64,000 nucleotides of DNA from Sodiomyces alkalinus F11 (taxonomy: Eukaryota; Ascomycota; Sordariomycetes; Glomerellales; Plectosphaerellaceae): positions 124,001 to 188,000 of the forward strand of contig NW_021167094.1 of the NCBI RefSeq assembly GCF_003711515.1, given 5' to 3'. Shown here one piece after another: positions 10,797 through 22,244 of this stretch. The notes beneath the pieces were generated by a model. That model did not search any database. It saw nothing but the letters and a program-made list of their open reading frames with translations, and was not told the origin of the DNA. Made by a program: the position numbers and the translations under genes. Within the stretch, counting starts at the first letter, position 1, and each line of letters starts with the position of its first letter.

Positions 10797-12572
10797 ATGG
10801 CTGCTTTTCAAGACGTCCGGGCGGGTGATTCCTCCGTCGCAAGACAAACTAGATCGAGTTCCGACGAGAAACAGTCGCCGCCGTCCCGACCTTCGTCCAC
10901 TCGCTCCCGTCCGCTCTCCATCGTTCCGCGCTCCCAGCAACGCGGGCTCTTGGGTCGTTTCACCGTGATCCCGGAACTTGGCTGCCCTTACGAGTATACC
11001 AAGAGGACGAAATGGGCTATTACCGCCGTCGTCGCCTTGGCCGGCGGGCTTGGGCCCTTAGGCTCGGGCATCTTCTATCGTAGGCTTCTCTGCCCTTTCT
11101 CTCCCCCCCCCCTCCCCCTTTCTCGTCCTTGCTTGCGCATGCAGTCGATCGATCACTTAAGCTCATCAACCTCCAGCTGCCCTTCCACAGATATCCCTAG
11201 AATTTGACACCGAGCCGGTCATTGCAAACTTGTCCGTGGCCTTGTACATGCTCGCCATGGGCATCTTCCCACTCTGGTGGTCCTCCTTCTCCGAAACCCT
11301 GGGCCGCCGCAATATCTACCTCGTCTCCTTTTCCCTCTTCATCGTCTTTTCCGTGCTCAGTGCTGTGAGCCACAGCATTGCCATGCTCGTCGTCATGCGC
11401 CTCCTGTCTGGTGGCGCCAGTGCCAGTGTGCAGGCCGTCGGCGCCGGCACCATTGCCGACATTTGGGAGTCCAGGGAAAGGGGTCGCGCCATGAGCATCT
11501 TCTATCTCGGGCCCCTCATAGGGCCTCTCTTGGGGCCCATCGCAGGCGGTGCCCTTTCTGAAGCTTTGGGATGGCAGTCCACCATGTGGGCTCTCACCAT
11601 CTACGGCGGCGTCATACTCCTCCTTCTCGTCTTTTGCCTGCCCGAAACATTGCCCAGGCTGAAGTCCCCGCCAGCTCCCACCGTAGTAGCAACTGCCAAT
11701 GACAGCAGCGAGAACAACGCCGGGGGCCTCACGCGAACCAAGACGGCCGAGTCGGTCAAGGAAAGCACAAAAAGAGCCGCCGTCGTCTTCAAGCAGCTCA
11801 TTGTTGACCCCCTCTCCATCCTCCTCTACCTCCGCTTCCCTCCCGTCGCCATCACCGTCTACTACGCCGCCATCACTTTTGGCACACTCTTCGCCCTGAA
11901 CATCTCCGTCCAGGCTGCCTACTCCACCGACCCGTACGGTTTTTCCCCGTCCATCCTCGGCTTGATGTATATTCCCTCGGGAACGGGCTACATCATCGCC
12001 TCCCTCTTGGGTGGTCGCTGGCTCGACTACATCATGGCCCGCGAGGCACGCAAGGCCGGACGCTACGACGACGGCGGCAACCTCGTCCTGCTCCCCGAGG
12101 ATCGCATGCGAGAGAACGCCTGGCTTGCCGCTACCGTGTACCCGGCCAGCCTCATCTTCTACGGGTGGACCATTCAAAACGGCGTTTTCTGGTTCGTGCC
12201 GGTAATAAGCCAGTTTACCTTTGGAGGAGCCTCGATGCTCGTTTTGTGAGTTCCCTTTCCCGCGCCCCTATCTTCGCGGCCACTGCTTACGTCTTTCATG
12301 TAAAAATTTCCAGCGCCGCCGCCACCACCATGTTGACCGAGTTCATGCCAAAGCGCAGCTCGAGCGGCGTGGCCGTCAACAACTTTGTCCGTAACATGTT
12401 CTCGTGTACCGGCGCTGTGGCCGCCCAACCGGTCATCTCTTCCATCGGGCACGGGTGGCTTTTTACAATCCTGGGTGTGTTTACGTGGGTCACCGGCTAT
12501 GCTTGCATTTGGGCGCTGAAGAAGAAGGCCCCGGTGTGGCGTATCAGCATGGAGAAGGAGTTGAACAGGTGA
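10797..12572 (+). CDS. MFS transporter, DHA1 (drug:H+ antiporter-1) type
   Basis: Proposed exons are 10797-11079, 11177-12245 and 12314-12572, giving 536 aa. The hydrophilic N-tail (about 70 residues, Ser/Arg-rich) is followed by about 12 membrane segments. The first junction recreates GSGIFYPALPQISLEFDTEP across the intron, which supports the acceptor at 11176. Motif A-like FSETLGRRNIY follows TM2. VGAGTIADIWESRERGRAMS and the antiporter motif C-like LGPLIGPLLGPIAGG place it in the DHA1 group, which includes yeast Qdr/Aqr1/Tpo-like exporters of drugs, organic acids or polyamines at the plasma membrane. The central loop (about residues 270-310) is hydrophilic. The substrate cannot be read from sequence. 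An upstream in-frame ATG-less extension exists; ATG 10797 is chosen as the first methionine. Confidence 0.88.
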
Positions 12573-12735
12573 CGCCATAACATTGCCAAAAGCAAAGAAA
12601 GGAGGGGTTTCGAATTCTAGCTTGTACCAGCATGTTCTCGTATCTTGGGGACTATGCATGAAATCATTCAGAGCGTCTGTGTGATCAGGGAAGCGTTAAG
12701 GACAGACAGATGTGAAGGGAATCCTCACTGACGGC
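12573..12735. other. Short convergent spacer
   Basis: 163 bp between the stop codons of the MFS gene (+) and the dioxygenase gene (-). Nothing else recognised. Confidence 0.5.
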
Positions 12736-14475
12736 TCAGGACCGAGAAACGCCGCGCTCGGCACAATACTTGCCAACTTCCTTCCTCAACATTTCCTTCT
12801 GCCGCCCAACAAGGTCCATGATATCCGAGATCTCCTCGCCAAGAGCCCACTCCCCACCGTCTCGGCCTTTCAAACCAACGTATATCTGCTCCATCTCCGC
12901 CAGGACAGCCTGCAGCTGGTTCGGAAGCCATGTGACGATAGGGCTGCCACCCGTGGCGGTGGGGTGGCTAGTCCGCTTGAGGATGTACTCGCGAGCAAAG
13001 CACCAGTGGCGCCAGCGGAAGTCGCGGACCTGGTGCAGGATCTTCAGCCACAGGCGGCGGGACATGCGTACGGCCTCCTTCCTCTCCTCCTCGCCGTCGC
13101 CGTCGCCGTCGTGGTCGTGGTCGTGGTCACCATCGGCCGCGGTCATCTCCTCGTCCAAAGCGAGGACCAACCGCTTGAGGCCGAGCTGGGCACTGCGGTC
13201 GGCGACGTGGCCGAGGAAGGCGCGGTGGTTGCTGGGCCTATAGTCGCGGAAGTCGCGGAGGATGGTGGTGAGCGGGGTATCCGGCATGGGGACCTGCAGG
13301 AGGTTATCCATGAGGGGGACGATGGAGTCGTTGGCGCCGCTCTCGCCGCGGAAGGACTGGGGCTCTTCCGGCGGCACGCCCTCGTAGACGACGCCGTGGG
13401 GGAACATGGACTGCGAGGTGATGCCGAAGATGAAGGTGCGGAAGGATGTGTAGGAGGCCGGGCGGGACTTGGACCACATGGTCTCCATGGCGGCGTTGAT
13501 GCGGCGGAGGGCGGCGAGGATGTCGCTGAGAGCGGTGTTGACGGCACGGCGCTGGGGGAGGGGGAGGGGGAGGGGGAGGGGCAACCCACAGGACGGGGCG
13601 GGGTGTTCGGCCGCCAGGGAGAGGAGGGACGTGGCGCCCTTGACGAGGGGCCCGGAGTGCTTGACCATTTCAATATGGACAAGGACGAAGCCGGCTTCCG
13701 AGGACGTGGGGTCCAGGCCATGCTCGAAGGCGCGGATGAGACGGAGGTTGGAGTAGTCCATGCCCTGTTCGGGATCCTCGAGGCGGTAGTTGTAGAGGGC
13801 ATAGGAGCCGGCATATTCCATCCAGGGCTTGAAGCCGGTACTGGGCCGCCCATGTTAGAGAAAAGGGACGTTGCAACGCTTGACAAGACATTGGGAAGGT
13901 GAAAGAGTAATAAAATAAGTACATAAGATGAAGCAGCCATGACCAGGAAGAGGTGAGGTGTTCTACGAAATCATAGAGACGAGTGAGAAGAAGATACGAA
14001 AGACATGCGGGGCTTACATCTCAGCACACCGGGCCATAGGCCGGGCAATGCACTTCGGGAGACGATCCCGGGCCAGGCCATAAGGCTCGCCCCTGACGAA
14101 GCGCTCATGGCATGGTTCGAGCAGATGGGCCGACGCGGCAAAGGAGTAGTCCCGGTACAAGGCGTTCATGACGGGCAGGTCATGGGCAAAGCGTTCCACC
14201 TCGTCGGTGAGATCGGGCAGCTCGGCGAGGACGGCTTCGCCGAACTTGGACTCGGCCAGGAGACCCGGTTCCCCGGACAAGGTGCGGACGGGCATGCGGG
14301 CGAGGAGGGACTCGAGAGGGGCAAAGGGCTCGGGCAGCGTCGCCACGGGATGGGCACGGGGGAGGAAGCCACGGGTGGTAGAGACCATGAAGGCTGGGAG
14401 GGAGGTGTCGTCTGGACGGGGGTCGTCCAGGACGGGGAAGGTGGTGGAGGACGAGAGAGCTTCGATGGAGCCCAT
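12736..14475 (-). CDS. BNA2: Indoleamine 2,3-dioxygenase
   Basis: Heme enzyme that opens the indole ring of tryptophan to N-formylkynurenine, first step of the kynurenine route to NAD. Proposed exons are 14475-14018 and 13840-12736, giving 520 aa. The junction restores RCAEITGFKPWMEYAGSYAL. IDO hallmarks are RTFIFGITSQ (about 287-296), GESGANDSIVPLMDNLLQV (about 318-336), the presumed proximal heme ligand His431 in RDFRWRHWCFAREYI, and TGGSPIVTWLPNQL (449-462). Two low-complexity insertions are unusual: a Pro-Leu repeat (about residues 239-248) coded by a GGGGGA-type hexanucleotide tandem, and a His/Asp/Gly/Glu tract near 390-408. Fungi often carry several IDO paralogues; which one this is cannot be decided here, so the symbol is by family. 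Confidence 0.9.
13554..13581 (+). repeat. GGGGGA tandem in IDO coding region
   Basis: Four runs of five G separated by single A, then a fifth G4 run, on the + strand. It codes for alternating Pro-Leu in the minus-strand dioxygenase. The run pattern meets the usual definition of a G-quadruplex-forming sequence on the non-coding strand. Confidence 0.9.
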
Positions 14476-16340
14476 GTTTGGGAGGGTAGGGGTGGATGGG
14501 TTGTATGAGTGTAGCTGTGTTACAGTGGGATGGGGGATCTCAGGGGTTGATGTATATCTTGCGTCGAAGAGCAGTGTGTCTTCAAGTCAAAGGGAAGTGA
14601 GATGAACTGAGAGAGAAAATAAGGAAAACGAGGTGATGGGCTGGCTGCGTCTAGAGACTAGGATGGAAAGTTGAAAAGGGGCCGACTAGGTGACACGGCG
14701 CGCTGATATACATCGTGGCCGGAATCGATTCCGGCCTCATGTGAGTGAGGGTGTTGACCGTTGAATAGGGGGCGCCAGCATGAAGGATGTGTCGAACAGG
14801 TTACAGGACCCGAGGTCTTACTTTCGGGATTTCTCTTTGTCATGACAAAGCCCAGCTGCCCATTGTCTTCCGAACCCTCCATCCGGGCCTCGAGAGTCGA
14901 GACCGACACGCTGTTCACTCACTCTTCCACTGGGACAAGACAGACGGAATCTTACCATAAAATACCATCGGCTCAACATGAGATTCAAGTTTTCAACGTA
15001 GCATTCCCATCTGCCAAGGACGGCCGAACATATTGAGAGTTTTCTGAACGGGTATATATATATATATATAATATGACGTCCTCTCTTTGAAGGTCAGACA
15101 AGACCGACCTCTCACCTTTCTTTGCTCCCTTTTGTGAGATGCTCAGATGGTGTCACACTCAAAAACGTACTACTACACCAAAAGAGAATCCTCTAATGAT
15201 GTAGGTACTTTTTGATGTTATATAGTTCAACACACCCCCTAGCCTGTATAAGGACGATCTTCGTGCTTAAAGGCTGACTGGATACATACTTACATCGACA
15301 CGGCTTATTTCGTATAAGCGGTCTTCTAGGGCACTAAAGCTCGTTTAAGGTATCTCCTCGGCTGGGTTTCGAACGGGTAACCTTTAGTAGGTAGCAGCGG
15401 AGTTACAGGAATACACTAGCGTATTCCTCCCGGGCTTATAACTGTTGAATTGACGGGAGCGTGCTTGCATGGAGCGTTGATTCAAGAAATGTATGATTAT
15501 ATTATGTACAAAAGAGAAAGAAAAAGGGGGCGGGTGTACGTGTCCTAAATACATCTACCACCTTCCAAGCGAGGATAGTGGGGCACCTCTAACCAATAGG
15601 AGGTCACCATACCGTGGCTCACGTGATAGAATGTGACAGATGGTGTGGGTGACACGCGGAAGAGGTGGAGGCAACAAGGCCCCACTTCCTGAATTGGTCG
15701 ACGTCCCCTTCCGGTTGAGTAATAGATTGGGTCTTGCCCCACTTTCCCCTCCGACGCTTGCCGGCCAGAGGACAAGAAGGCCGGAAGAGTTCCGGCCTCT
15801 TGGCCCTCCGGTTTCTCGGCCAGGACATTTACCTTCTGTAACTGGGTCTTGCGGATACGTGTCTACGACAAAGAGAAGTACTAGCCCATCCTTTGGTCTC
15901 AAGATTAACCTATTGCAAAGGTACCATCCTAGCACGTTCACATGTATGTAATTCTTTCTCTAAGGTACCTTATTCACTCGATGATTCAACGACCCCCGAA
16001 GGCGAAGGCGAACTCTCGAAATGATGAGAAAATTGCAAGTAAATTATATTTCGCATGCGCCTTGTGTTGCCGGTGTCCAAAATAAACCATTACGAATATG
16101 ACAGGGTTCAACTAGAAAAGCAATGCCGTCCCCCGCAAAAAATCCAATTTAGTTCGTCGATGTGTACGTTACCCATAGATAAGCGTTATTTCCGTCCCCT
16201 GCTTCCATCCTTTTGTCTCGTTACTCCTTCAATTTCGTTGCCCTGAACTCATCGCCGTCTGCACGGACGCACGCCTCGATTAGCTGTTGCCCTTCTGGTT
16301 GGCGGCCCAAGGCACTCTCAATCTCGGATGTGCCCGGTAC
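14476..16340. other. Intergenic region
   Basis: Upstream of the dioxygenase and downstream of the secreted-protein gene. Contains a TA microsatellite (about 15053-15071), a perfect TAAGGTACCTTA palindrome at 15961-15972, and a possible tRNA-derived block (about 15180-15440) listed separately. No open frame here looks like a real gene. Confidence 0.5.
15180..15440 (-). repeat. Possible tRNA-derived repeat remnant
   Basis: On the minus strand the stretch near 15375-15360 reads GTTCGAAAC, which fits the Pol III box B consensus GWTCGANNC, followed by CCAGCC. It is preceded by a candidate box A (TACGCTAGTG), which lies in an 8-bp inverted repeat AGGAATAC/GTATTCCT (15407-15428). The T stem does not pair well and I cannot draw a complete cloverleaf, so it is not a working tRNA. 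A degenerate SINE-like or tRNA-pseudogene origin is possible but unproven. Confidence 0.25.
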
Positions 16341-17597
16341 CTACCATGCCACCCGATTCTGATTCTGCGGAACGGGCAAAGAAATCGTCCGCCAAACGAT
16401 AGAAGTCGATCCTTCTCCGGGGAGCCGCAACGTCATAAGCGACGGGGTTTCTTCCGGCGGGCCATTGCCGTCCTGGTCAAGGGCCGGCGGCGACTCCTGG
16501 CTCCCGCTCGGCTCGGGGAGCTCCTCAACACTCTGCACTTGATCTCCCAGGAGGTCGGTGGTCTCGCTCGAGGTAGGCGGCGGCTCTGTAATGGTCGGGG
16601 CCGCTGCCTCCCAGAGATCCTCGAGGGCCGTCGAGGAAGCGATCGGCCGCCCTGGCTCGCGTTCGTCGCCAAAGTCGAACGGCACCAGGTTGTCGTCTTC
16701 CGGGAACTCGGTCACGGCCACGCTTTCCGTCGAGGACGCACCGTCGCCGTCGCCGTCGAACGACTCGCTTAGTACACGCAGAGACGTTGCAAGTGTGGAC
16801 GGTCCGTTGTAGAGAAACTCGGTGAAGGTGTGCGTGATGGTAGCTGTGCAGTCGATGTCGGATGTCATTGTTGCCACCACGGTAGTCAACTCTTCACCAA
16901 ACTCGTCTCCGTCCGTGTCGTTGTCGAATGGGTCGCCCGTCGGCACAGTCACTGCCGTCACTGTCACTGCACCGATCGAGCTTGTAGGTTCTGCCTCGAT
17001 GGGGCCGGGAGGATCTGGCATAGTCGTGGTTAGCAACTGAGGGGTCGGGGTGGGACTCACACTTGGTAGCAGGACGGTGAGGTCTTGAGCACTCGAGGTT
17101 TGTGACGGAGGTGGGGGGCTGGACGCGGGCGTCTCTTCAGCTGTTGCTGTGAGCCCGTCACGCGGCGGATCATCGAGTTGTGGCCAGCCGCCTCCCGGGA
17201 GATTTTGATCATCTGTGGGTGGCGAGCCGACGTCTGGACCCTCGCTGGAACCCGCGCCGGGAGCTCGACCCGTGTTGAGCATCTCGAAAAGTCGATCGCG
17301 GATGTCTTCCACGTCGCCAATAAGCTGCAGAAAATCTGCTTCGGACACCGAGATCTCAGCCCGTGTAACCAGACGGCCTGAGTGGATAGGGCGGTCGTCG
17401 CTGTGAAGCCTGCGCAACACATCGTTCTCGATGCTGTTATGATGAGTATTGGGGTCGATGCCAGCCAATGGAGCCTCGTCCCAAGCGCGAGCCAAGCCCA
17501 AACTTGACCCAGCTTGGCTCCGAGCAGTCCCTCCAGAGGAGCCTTCCACAGCCGCCAGAAGACCGAGAAAGACAGTAATAGTGGTAGTGAAAGGCAT
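16341..17597 (-). CDS. Secreted Ser/Thr/Pro-rich protein, unknown function
   Basis: A 418-aa intron-free frame. It begins with a plausible signal peptide: a hydrophobic core TVFLGLLAAVEG (residues 8-19), with cleavage likely near residue 20. The mature part is rich in Ser, Thr, Pro, Asp and Glu, with runs such as SVSPTPTPQLLTTT and TVTAVTVP, as in O-glycosylated cell-wall or secreted proteins. Residues about 90-110 (FLQLIGDVEDIRDRLFEML) could form a short amphipathic helix. Few cysteines are visible, and the C-terminus is not hydrophobic, so a GPI anchor is unlikely. I recognise no domain. Codon use is GC-rich like the neighbouring genes. Confidence 0.65.
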   Translation of the reverse strand: MPFTTTITVFLGLLAAVEGSSGGTARSQAGSSLGLARAWDEAPLAGIDPNTHHNSIENDVLRRLHSDDRPIHSGRLVTRAEISVSEADFLQLIGDVEDIRDRLFEMLNTGRAPGAGSSEGPDVGSPPTDDQNLPGGGWPQLDDPPRDGLTATAEETPASSPPPPSQTSSAQDLTVLLPSVSPTPTPQLLTTTMPDPPGPIEAEPTSSIGAVTVTAVTVPTGDPFDNDTDGDEFGEELTTVVATMTSDIDCTATITHTFTEFLYNGPSTLATSLRVLSESFDGDGDGASSTESVAVTEFPEDDNLVPFDFGDEREPGRPIASSTALEDLWEAAAPTITEPPPTSSETTDLLGDQVQSVEELPEPSGSQESPPALDQDGNGPPEETPSLMTLRLPGEGSTSIVWRTISLPVPQNQNRVAW

Positions 17598-19017
17598 GGC
17601 GAGAGGGTGACAATGATATGATGGGAAAGTGTTCAGTGCTGATTTCTAAACCTCAAGTCCATTCGATCATGAATGGAAGTGGAGGGGTAGGGTATTGTAT
17701 TATAGTCAAGTGTCTCGCAGACTCGCACATGGCATGGCAGCGATGGGAACACATTCCGATGGGAGTTGCTAGGTAACCTGCGGGATGACATTCCTCGAGT
17801 TGTGGTATGTCTCATACATGGTAAGGACCGGAGTGGTCATAGTGGGCAATGAGACGTCGACATGGGAGTAGAAATCCGACGAGGAAGCTGAGGACTGAGG
17901 ATTGTGTCCCTCCGAGGATCCGGCTAAGGATTAACAATTGGTATGTGTTTGACGTTAGGAAATACCAAGGTAGTATTCCACGTGAGAGAGGGCCGAGGCG
18001 TGGTGGTATTTCGGGTATCGTTTGTTTTTGTCAAGTGTGCGTTCACTTTGTTCACTTTTTTTCTTCTTTTTTTTTTCTTTTCTTTTTTCTTCCTGTCTGG
18101 TGATGAATTGATTATCCGTCCGGATGCTCCGTACTGTCTTACCGTTGTCACTTGATGAAGAAACGTGGATAAGGTAATTAGAGTGCAGCTTTGTCTCTGA
18201 AGTACAAAACCGGTGGTGTACAAATACAACGTGCTCGGCACATAAGGTACCTAAGGTAGGTACCTCTCGAGTAGCCATCCATCTGACGATAGTGCGAAGC
18301 TAAATTGACTCATTAATAAGCGACATGCGTAATTACCGTTGTAATTACTCCTAGCACGGTTTTTGGACGCGTTCAGCCCGTTGCCTTACCTAAGCAAGTA
18401 CCGTGCACTCGTGTCTTGTCGCTCGGTTGATGACATGACAGAACTTACGGTTACCCACCTTAATTCCTCACCTCCCTCCTTCGTACCTTACCTTTCCCTC
18501 CTACATCGTAGGCTTCTACCGACGAATCACTCCAGCTGCTATCACCGCCCGACGACGTACATCTTGTTTTCCCTCTTCCGGTTCCTTGTTGCAACCGAAG
18601 AGGCTCAGGCCGCTCTTTCAGGGCTTTGGTTTCCCTCGGCCAAGTCCGTATCCATCCTCGAATCTGTTCCCAANNNNNNNNNNNNNNNNNNNNNNNNNNN
18701 NNNNNNNNNNNNNNNNNNNNNNNNNNNNNNNNNNNNNNNNNNNNNNNNAACGGACGGAACGTAATCATATGCAACTCAAGACGGACGTGTGCATCTCCCT
18801 CAAAGCCCACGACGACTTCTCGCGACGACGACGACCACCACCACCACCACCACTACCACCACTAATGAATACCGCGAGTACTGCATTGCTCCGAGTTCGC
18901 CACGAATACACACATCTTCCCTGACGTCCTCGTTCGACTCATAACATCCGCCATCTCCTCCTCCCTCCATCCCTTTCCTCCCGCACCCTCCTCTGGTCCT
19001 GCCGCAGCGTCTTCGCC
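17598..19017. other. Divergent intergenic region with N-gap
   Basis: Upstream of the secreted-protein gene (-) and of EFR3 (+). Contains a pyrimidine-rich tract (about 18040-18100), a compound AAGGTACCTAAGGTAGGTACCT element (about 18244-18265), and the assembly gap. No gene is supported; a gene hidden by the gap cannot be excluded. Confidence 0.45.
18674..18748. other. Assembly gap (75 N)
   Basis: Run of 75 unknown bases. Frames drawn across it are meaningless. Confidence 1.
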
Positions 19018-22000
19018 ATGCACGCTATTCAGCAGAAATGCCGTCCCAAGCACCAGGTCCTAGTTCTCAAGTGCTACCCTCGCACGACCAAGGGCGCCGT
19101 CGACGTGAAGCCCAACTCGAGCGAGCTCAGTTACCTTCTCTTCTATGCCACTTCGCGACGCTCCAAGATACAGAAGATTGGTAGCTTTCTTGAGAAGAAG
19201 ACTGCCTCGGATGTCTGGCGATTACGAATTGGGTATGCTTCCTTGTCCTTGTCCATGCTTCGGTTCTTTTTTATTTTATTTTATTTTATTTTCTTTCCCC
19301 CCCCCCCTTCTCTTCAGTCTCGCGTCCCATTCTTCGTACCTACAGATATGCTAATTTTTGTTTTCGAACGTCACAGGAATGTCCAAGTTACCCTCCAGAT
19401 CCTCGCCGCCCTCATAGAGAAGGCCCCCAAAGATCTCCCCCTTTTTGCGACCCATGTCCTCAAGATACTCGATCTCGTTCTAGACTCCAAGGACATCACC
19501 ATGGCCCAGTCCTCCATCCCAACCTTTGAAGCCTTCTGCGCCAACCACGACGTCTCCTCGTCCTTCGCCGATCAGGACTACCTCACCCAATACGAGTCGG
19601 TTGTCCGTCATTACGCCACCCTCGCCTCCACTCGACATGTCCCCGCCAGGGACACCGTCAGCAAACCCGTCCAGACGAGGTGGAGGATGGTTGGTCTCGA
19701 GGCCATCAAGAGCGTGTCTTCGGCAGACCCGCTCGCCTCGGTCGCCGGCCGCCAGCTCAGCGTCATCGTCCCCATGATTCTCGAGAACCTCTGGTGGGAG
19801 GACGACGAGTTCCTGCCCGTGTTGCTCTCGCGAGCCGAAATGAACGAGAAGGTCGACCCCGACACCGGCTTGCACCGCCGTAAGATGAGTGCTGCCACCA
19901 CTGTCCGTACCGCCGACCCCCAGGCCGCCGACCCCAACCCCAACCCTCTCGCTCTGGCCGGGACCGCCCTGGATGTCGACAAGTTGGACGAGGAGGGCGT
20001 CGGCGTTCTGGCGCTTCGGGGTCTGAAGCAGATCTTCGTCGTGCCGAACCAGCCGCAGATCCACGCCGCCACCCTGGCCATGCTCAGGTTCATCCAGGAA
20101 CGCGTGGCCCAGGGAGAGACCGTGGTGAAGAGAGATCCCAAGACCGACAAGGACGCCGGCTGGGCCATCACCCTGTTCGCCATGGTGGCCCACTGGGCCC
20201 CCGTGCAGGACCGTTATGTCATTCTCGTCACGGCAATGGACCACCTCCTGGGCACTCCCGTGACCGAAGGAAACCTGCAGCAGCACATGGTCCTGGCCGC
20301 CATGATCAGCTCGCTCCTCCGATCCGACGTCAACCTGATCGGCCTGAGCGTCATGGATGTCCTCCTGGGTTTCATCCAGCACATCAAGAGGGTTCTGCAG
20401 CTTCCCGGCGGCGTCGTCCCCACCGAGCTTCTCGACCTCCTTCAGCGGTGCATTGGCCATCTTGCCACCCACGTCTACTACGCCGATCAGATTTCCGACA
20501 TGATCTCCGCCATCCTTTTCCGTCTTCGTCCCTCCCGATCCTCCAGCAGCAGCGCCAATTCTTCCCCTCGCGGAGAAAAGGCGGACGCGACCCAGAACGA
20601 CGATGCCACTACCACTGCTGCCGCCAACGCCGCCGTGAGCAGCCCTCATGCGAACCTCGACACGTATCTGACCCTCAGCCTCGGCAAGACGACCGCTCTC
20701 AAGGCCATCAAATCCATCTTGCTCGTGGCCAACCCCCAGACCAGGATCTCGGGCAACGTCAACCTGACCCGGAATCGTGTCCCCATCACCGTTTGGGAGG
20801 GGACGCACTGGCTGCTGCGGGATCCCGACGGCCAAGTGCGGAAGGCGTACGTCGACGCGCTGCTCACCTGGCTCGACCGGCAAACTACCGAGGCCGACCT
20901 GAGAGTGAGGAGGGACAAGACCTCGCAGCCGTGGTCAGCACATCCCCGGTCGCCGGCCAAGGCCCTCCGAGAGGGCCTGCTGCAGCAACAGCAACAACAG
21001 CAGCCGCCCAGCCCCCCCGGGCGCAGGATCGCCTCGAACGCTTCCCAGCAGGAGAGGTCGATGCAGCGGTCTCGGTCTCACTTCCTCCAGCTTCTGCACC
21101 TGTGTGCCTACGACAACGCGCTCCAGTACGTCGATTCCGAGCCTGACTTGGTTCTCCTGCACGTCCTCCTGGCGAAACTCGCCGCCCAGCTCGGCGTTAA
21201 CGCCGTCCGCCACGGGCTGCCGATGATTTTCCGCCTGCAGGAGGACATCCAGGAGGTGGAGACGCCGCTGCAAAAGGTTCGAATCGGCTCTCTCTGCCAC
21301 GGCTATTTCTGGGCCATCATCGAGCGTTTCGATATCGAGGCCTCCGTGGCGGGGCGAGCCATTCAGAACGAGATCATCCGGAGGCGGAGCAAGAATTTCT
21401 GGGTCGAGGGCGTACGGCTGCCTCTCCCGGCCCTGAACCTCATCAACGGACTGGGTAGCCCGGGGTCTCCGTCTCCGTCTCGGCCTCAGGCCCAATCTCA
21501 GCTACCCGTAGACGAGCTCGAGACCGAGGCCCTGCTGCCGTTTGACGACAGGATATCGCTGGTGGAGTGCATCGCCGCGAGCTACGCCGAGAGCGCCGCC
21601 TCGCCTCCGATCAGTCCGGCCGCGTCCCCGGGGCGGTCCTTCAGCCACCCCATACTGAGCCCGCCACTGGCCTCCGTGTCTGCCGAGCGGCGAGAGGACA
21701 GGGAGCTGCCGGATTCGGTCCGCGAGCTGATGCTGTCGGAATGGACTAGGGATGCCGCGATCCTCGCCATCCAATCGGCGAGCAAGTCGGAATCCCTTGC
21801 GGGTTCCCGCACGACGGCGACCGGGCGCAACCGAGCCGGCGTCAACGGAGGGGGTGTGGCTGGGAATGGGCACGCAATGGCAATGGCCCCTTCGCCACTG
21901 GGGAGCCAGCAGAACCTGCAGGGCGCATTGGCGACTTTCCACAAGACACGTCAGGCCAGCCTCCGCAGCGGGGGGTCCGCGTCCCTGTCGGCTTCGAGTC

Positions 22001-22177
22001 GCGGCCCCGTGGCCTCGGTGGAGCAGTTGAAGATGGTCCTCTCTGGACAGCTACCTCGCACTGCAGCCGGGAACACAGCGATAGGAATCGGGCGGCGATC
22101 TGGACATGGGGACGACGGCAGCGATAGCGGCAGTGATAGCATGGTTAGCTTTGAGTACTCGCCGTCGGAGCTCAGTT

Positions 22178-22244
<67 letters not shown>

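Noticed and set aside
11197..12177. Minus-strand open frame of 326 codons
   Set aside because: Antisense shadow of the MFS transporter exon 2.
12712..13902. Plus-strand open frame of 396 codons
   Set aside because: Antisense shadow of the indoleamine dioxygenase exon, which has clear heme-enzyme motifs.
15355..15440. A functional tRNA gene on the minus strand
   Set aside because: Box B is present but T and acceptor stems do not pair and no anticodon arm can be drawn.
19480..20883. Minus-strand open frame of 467 codons
   Set aside because: Antisense shadow of EFR3; biased composition and no domain.
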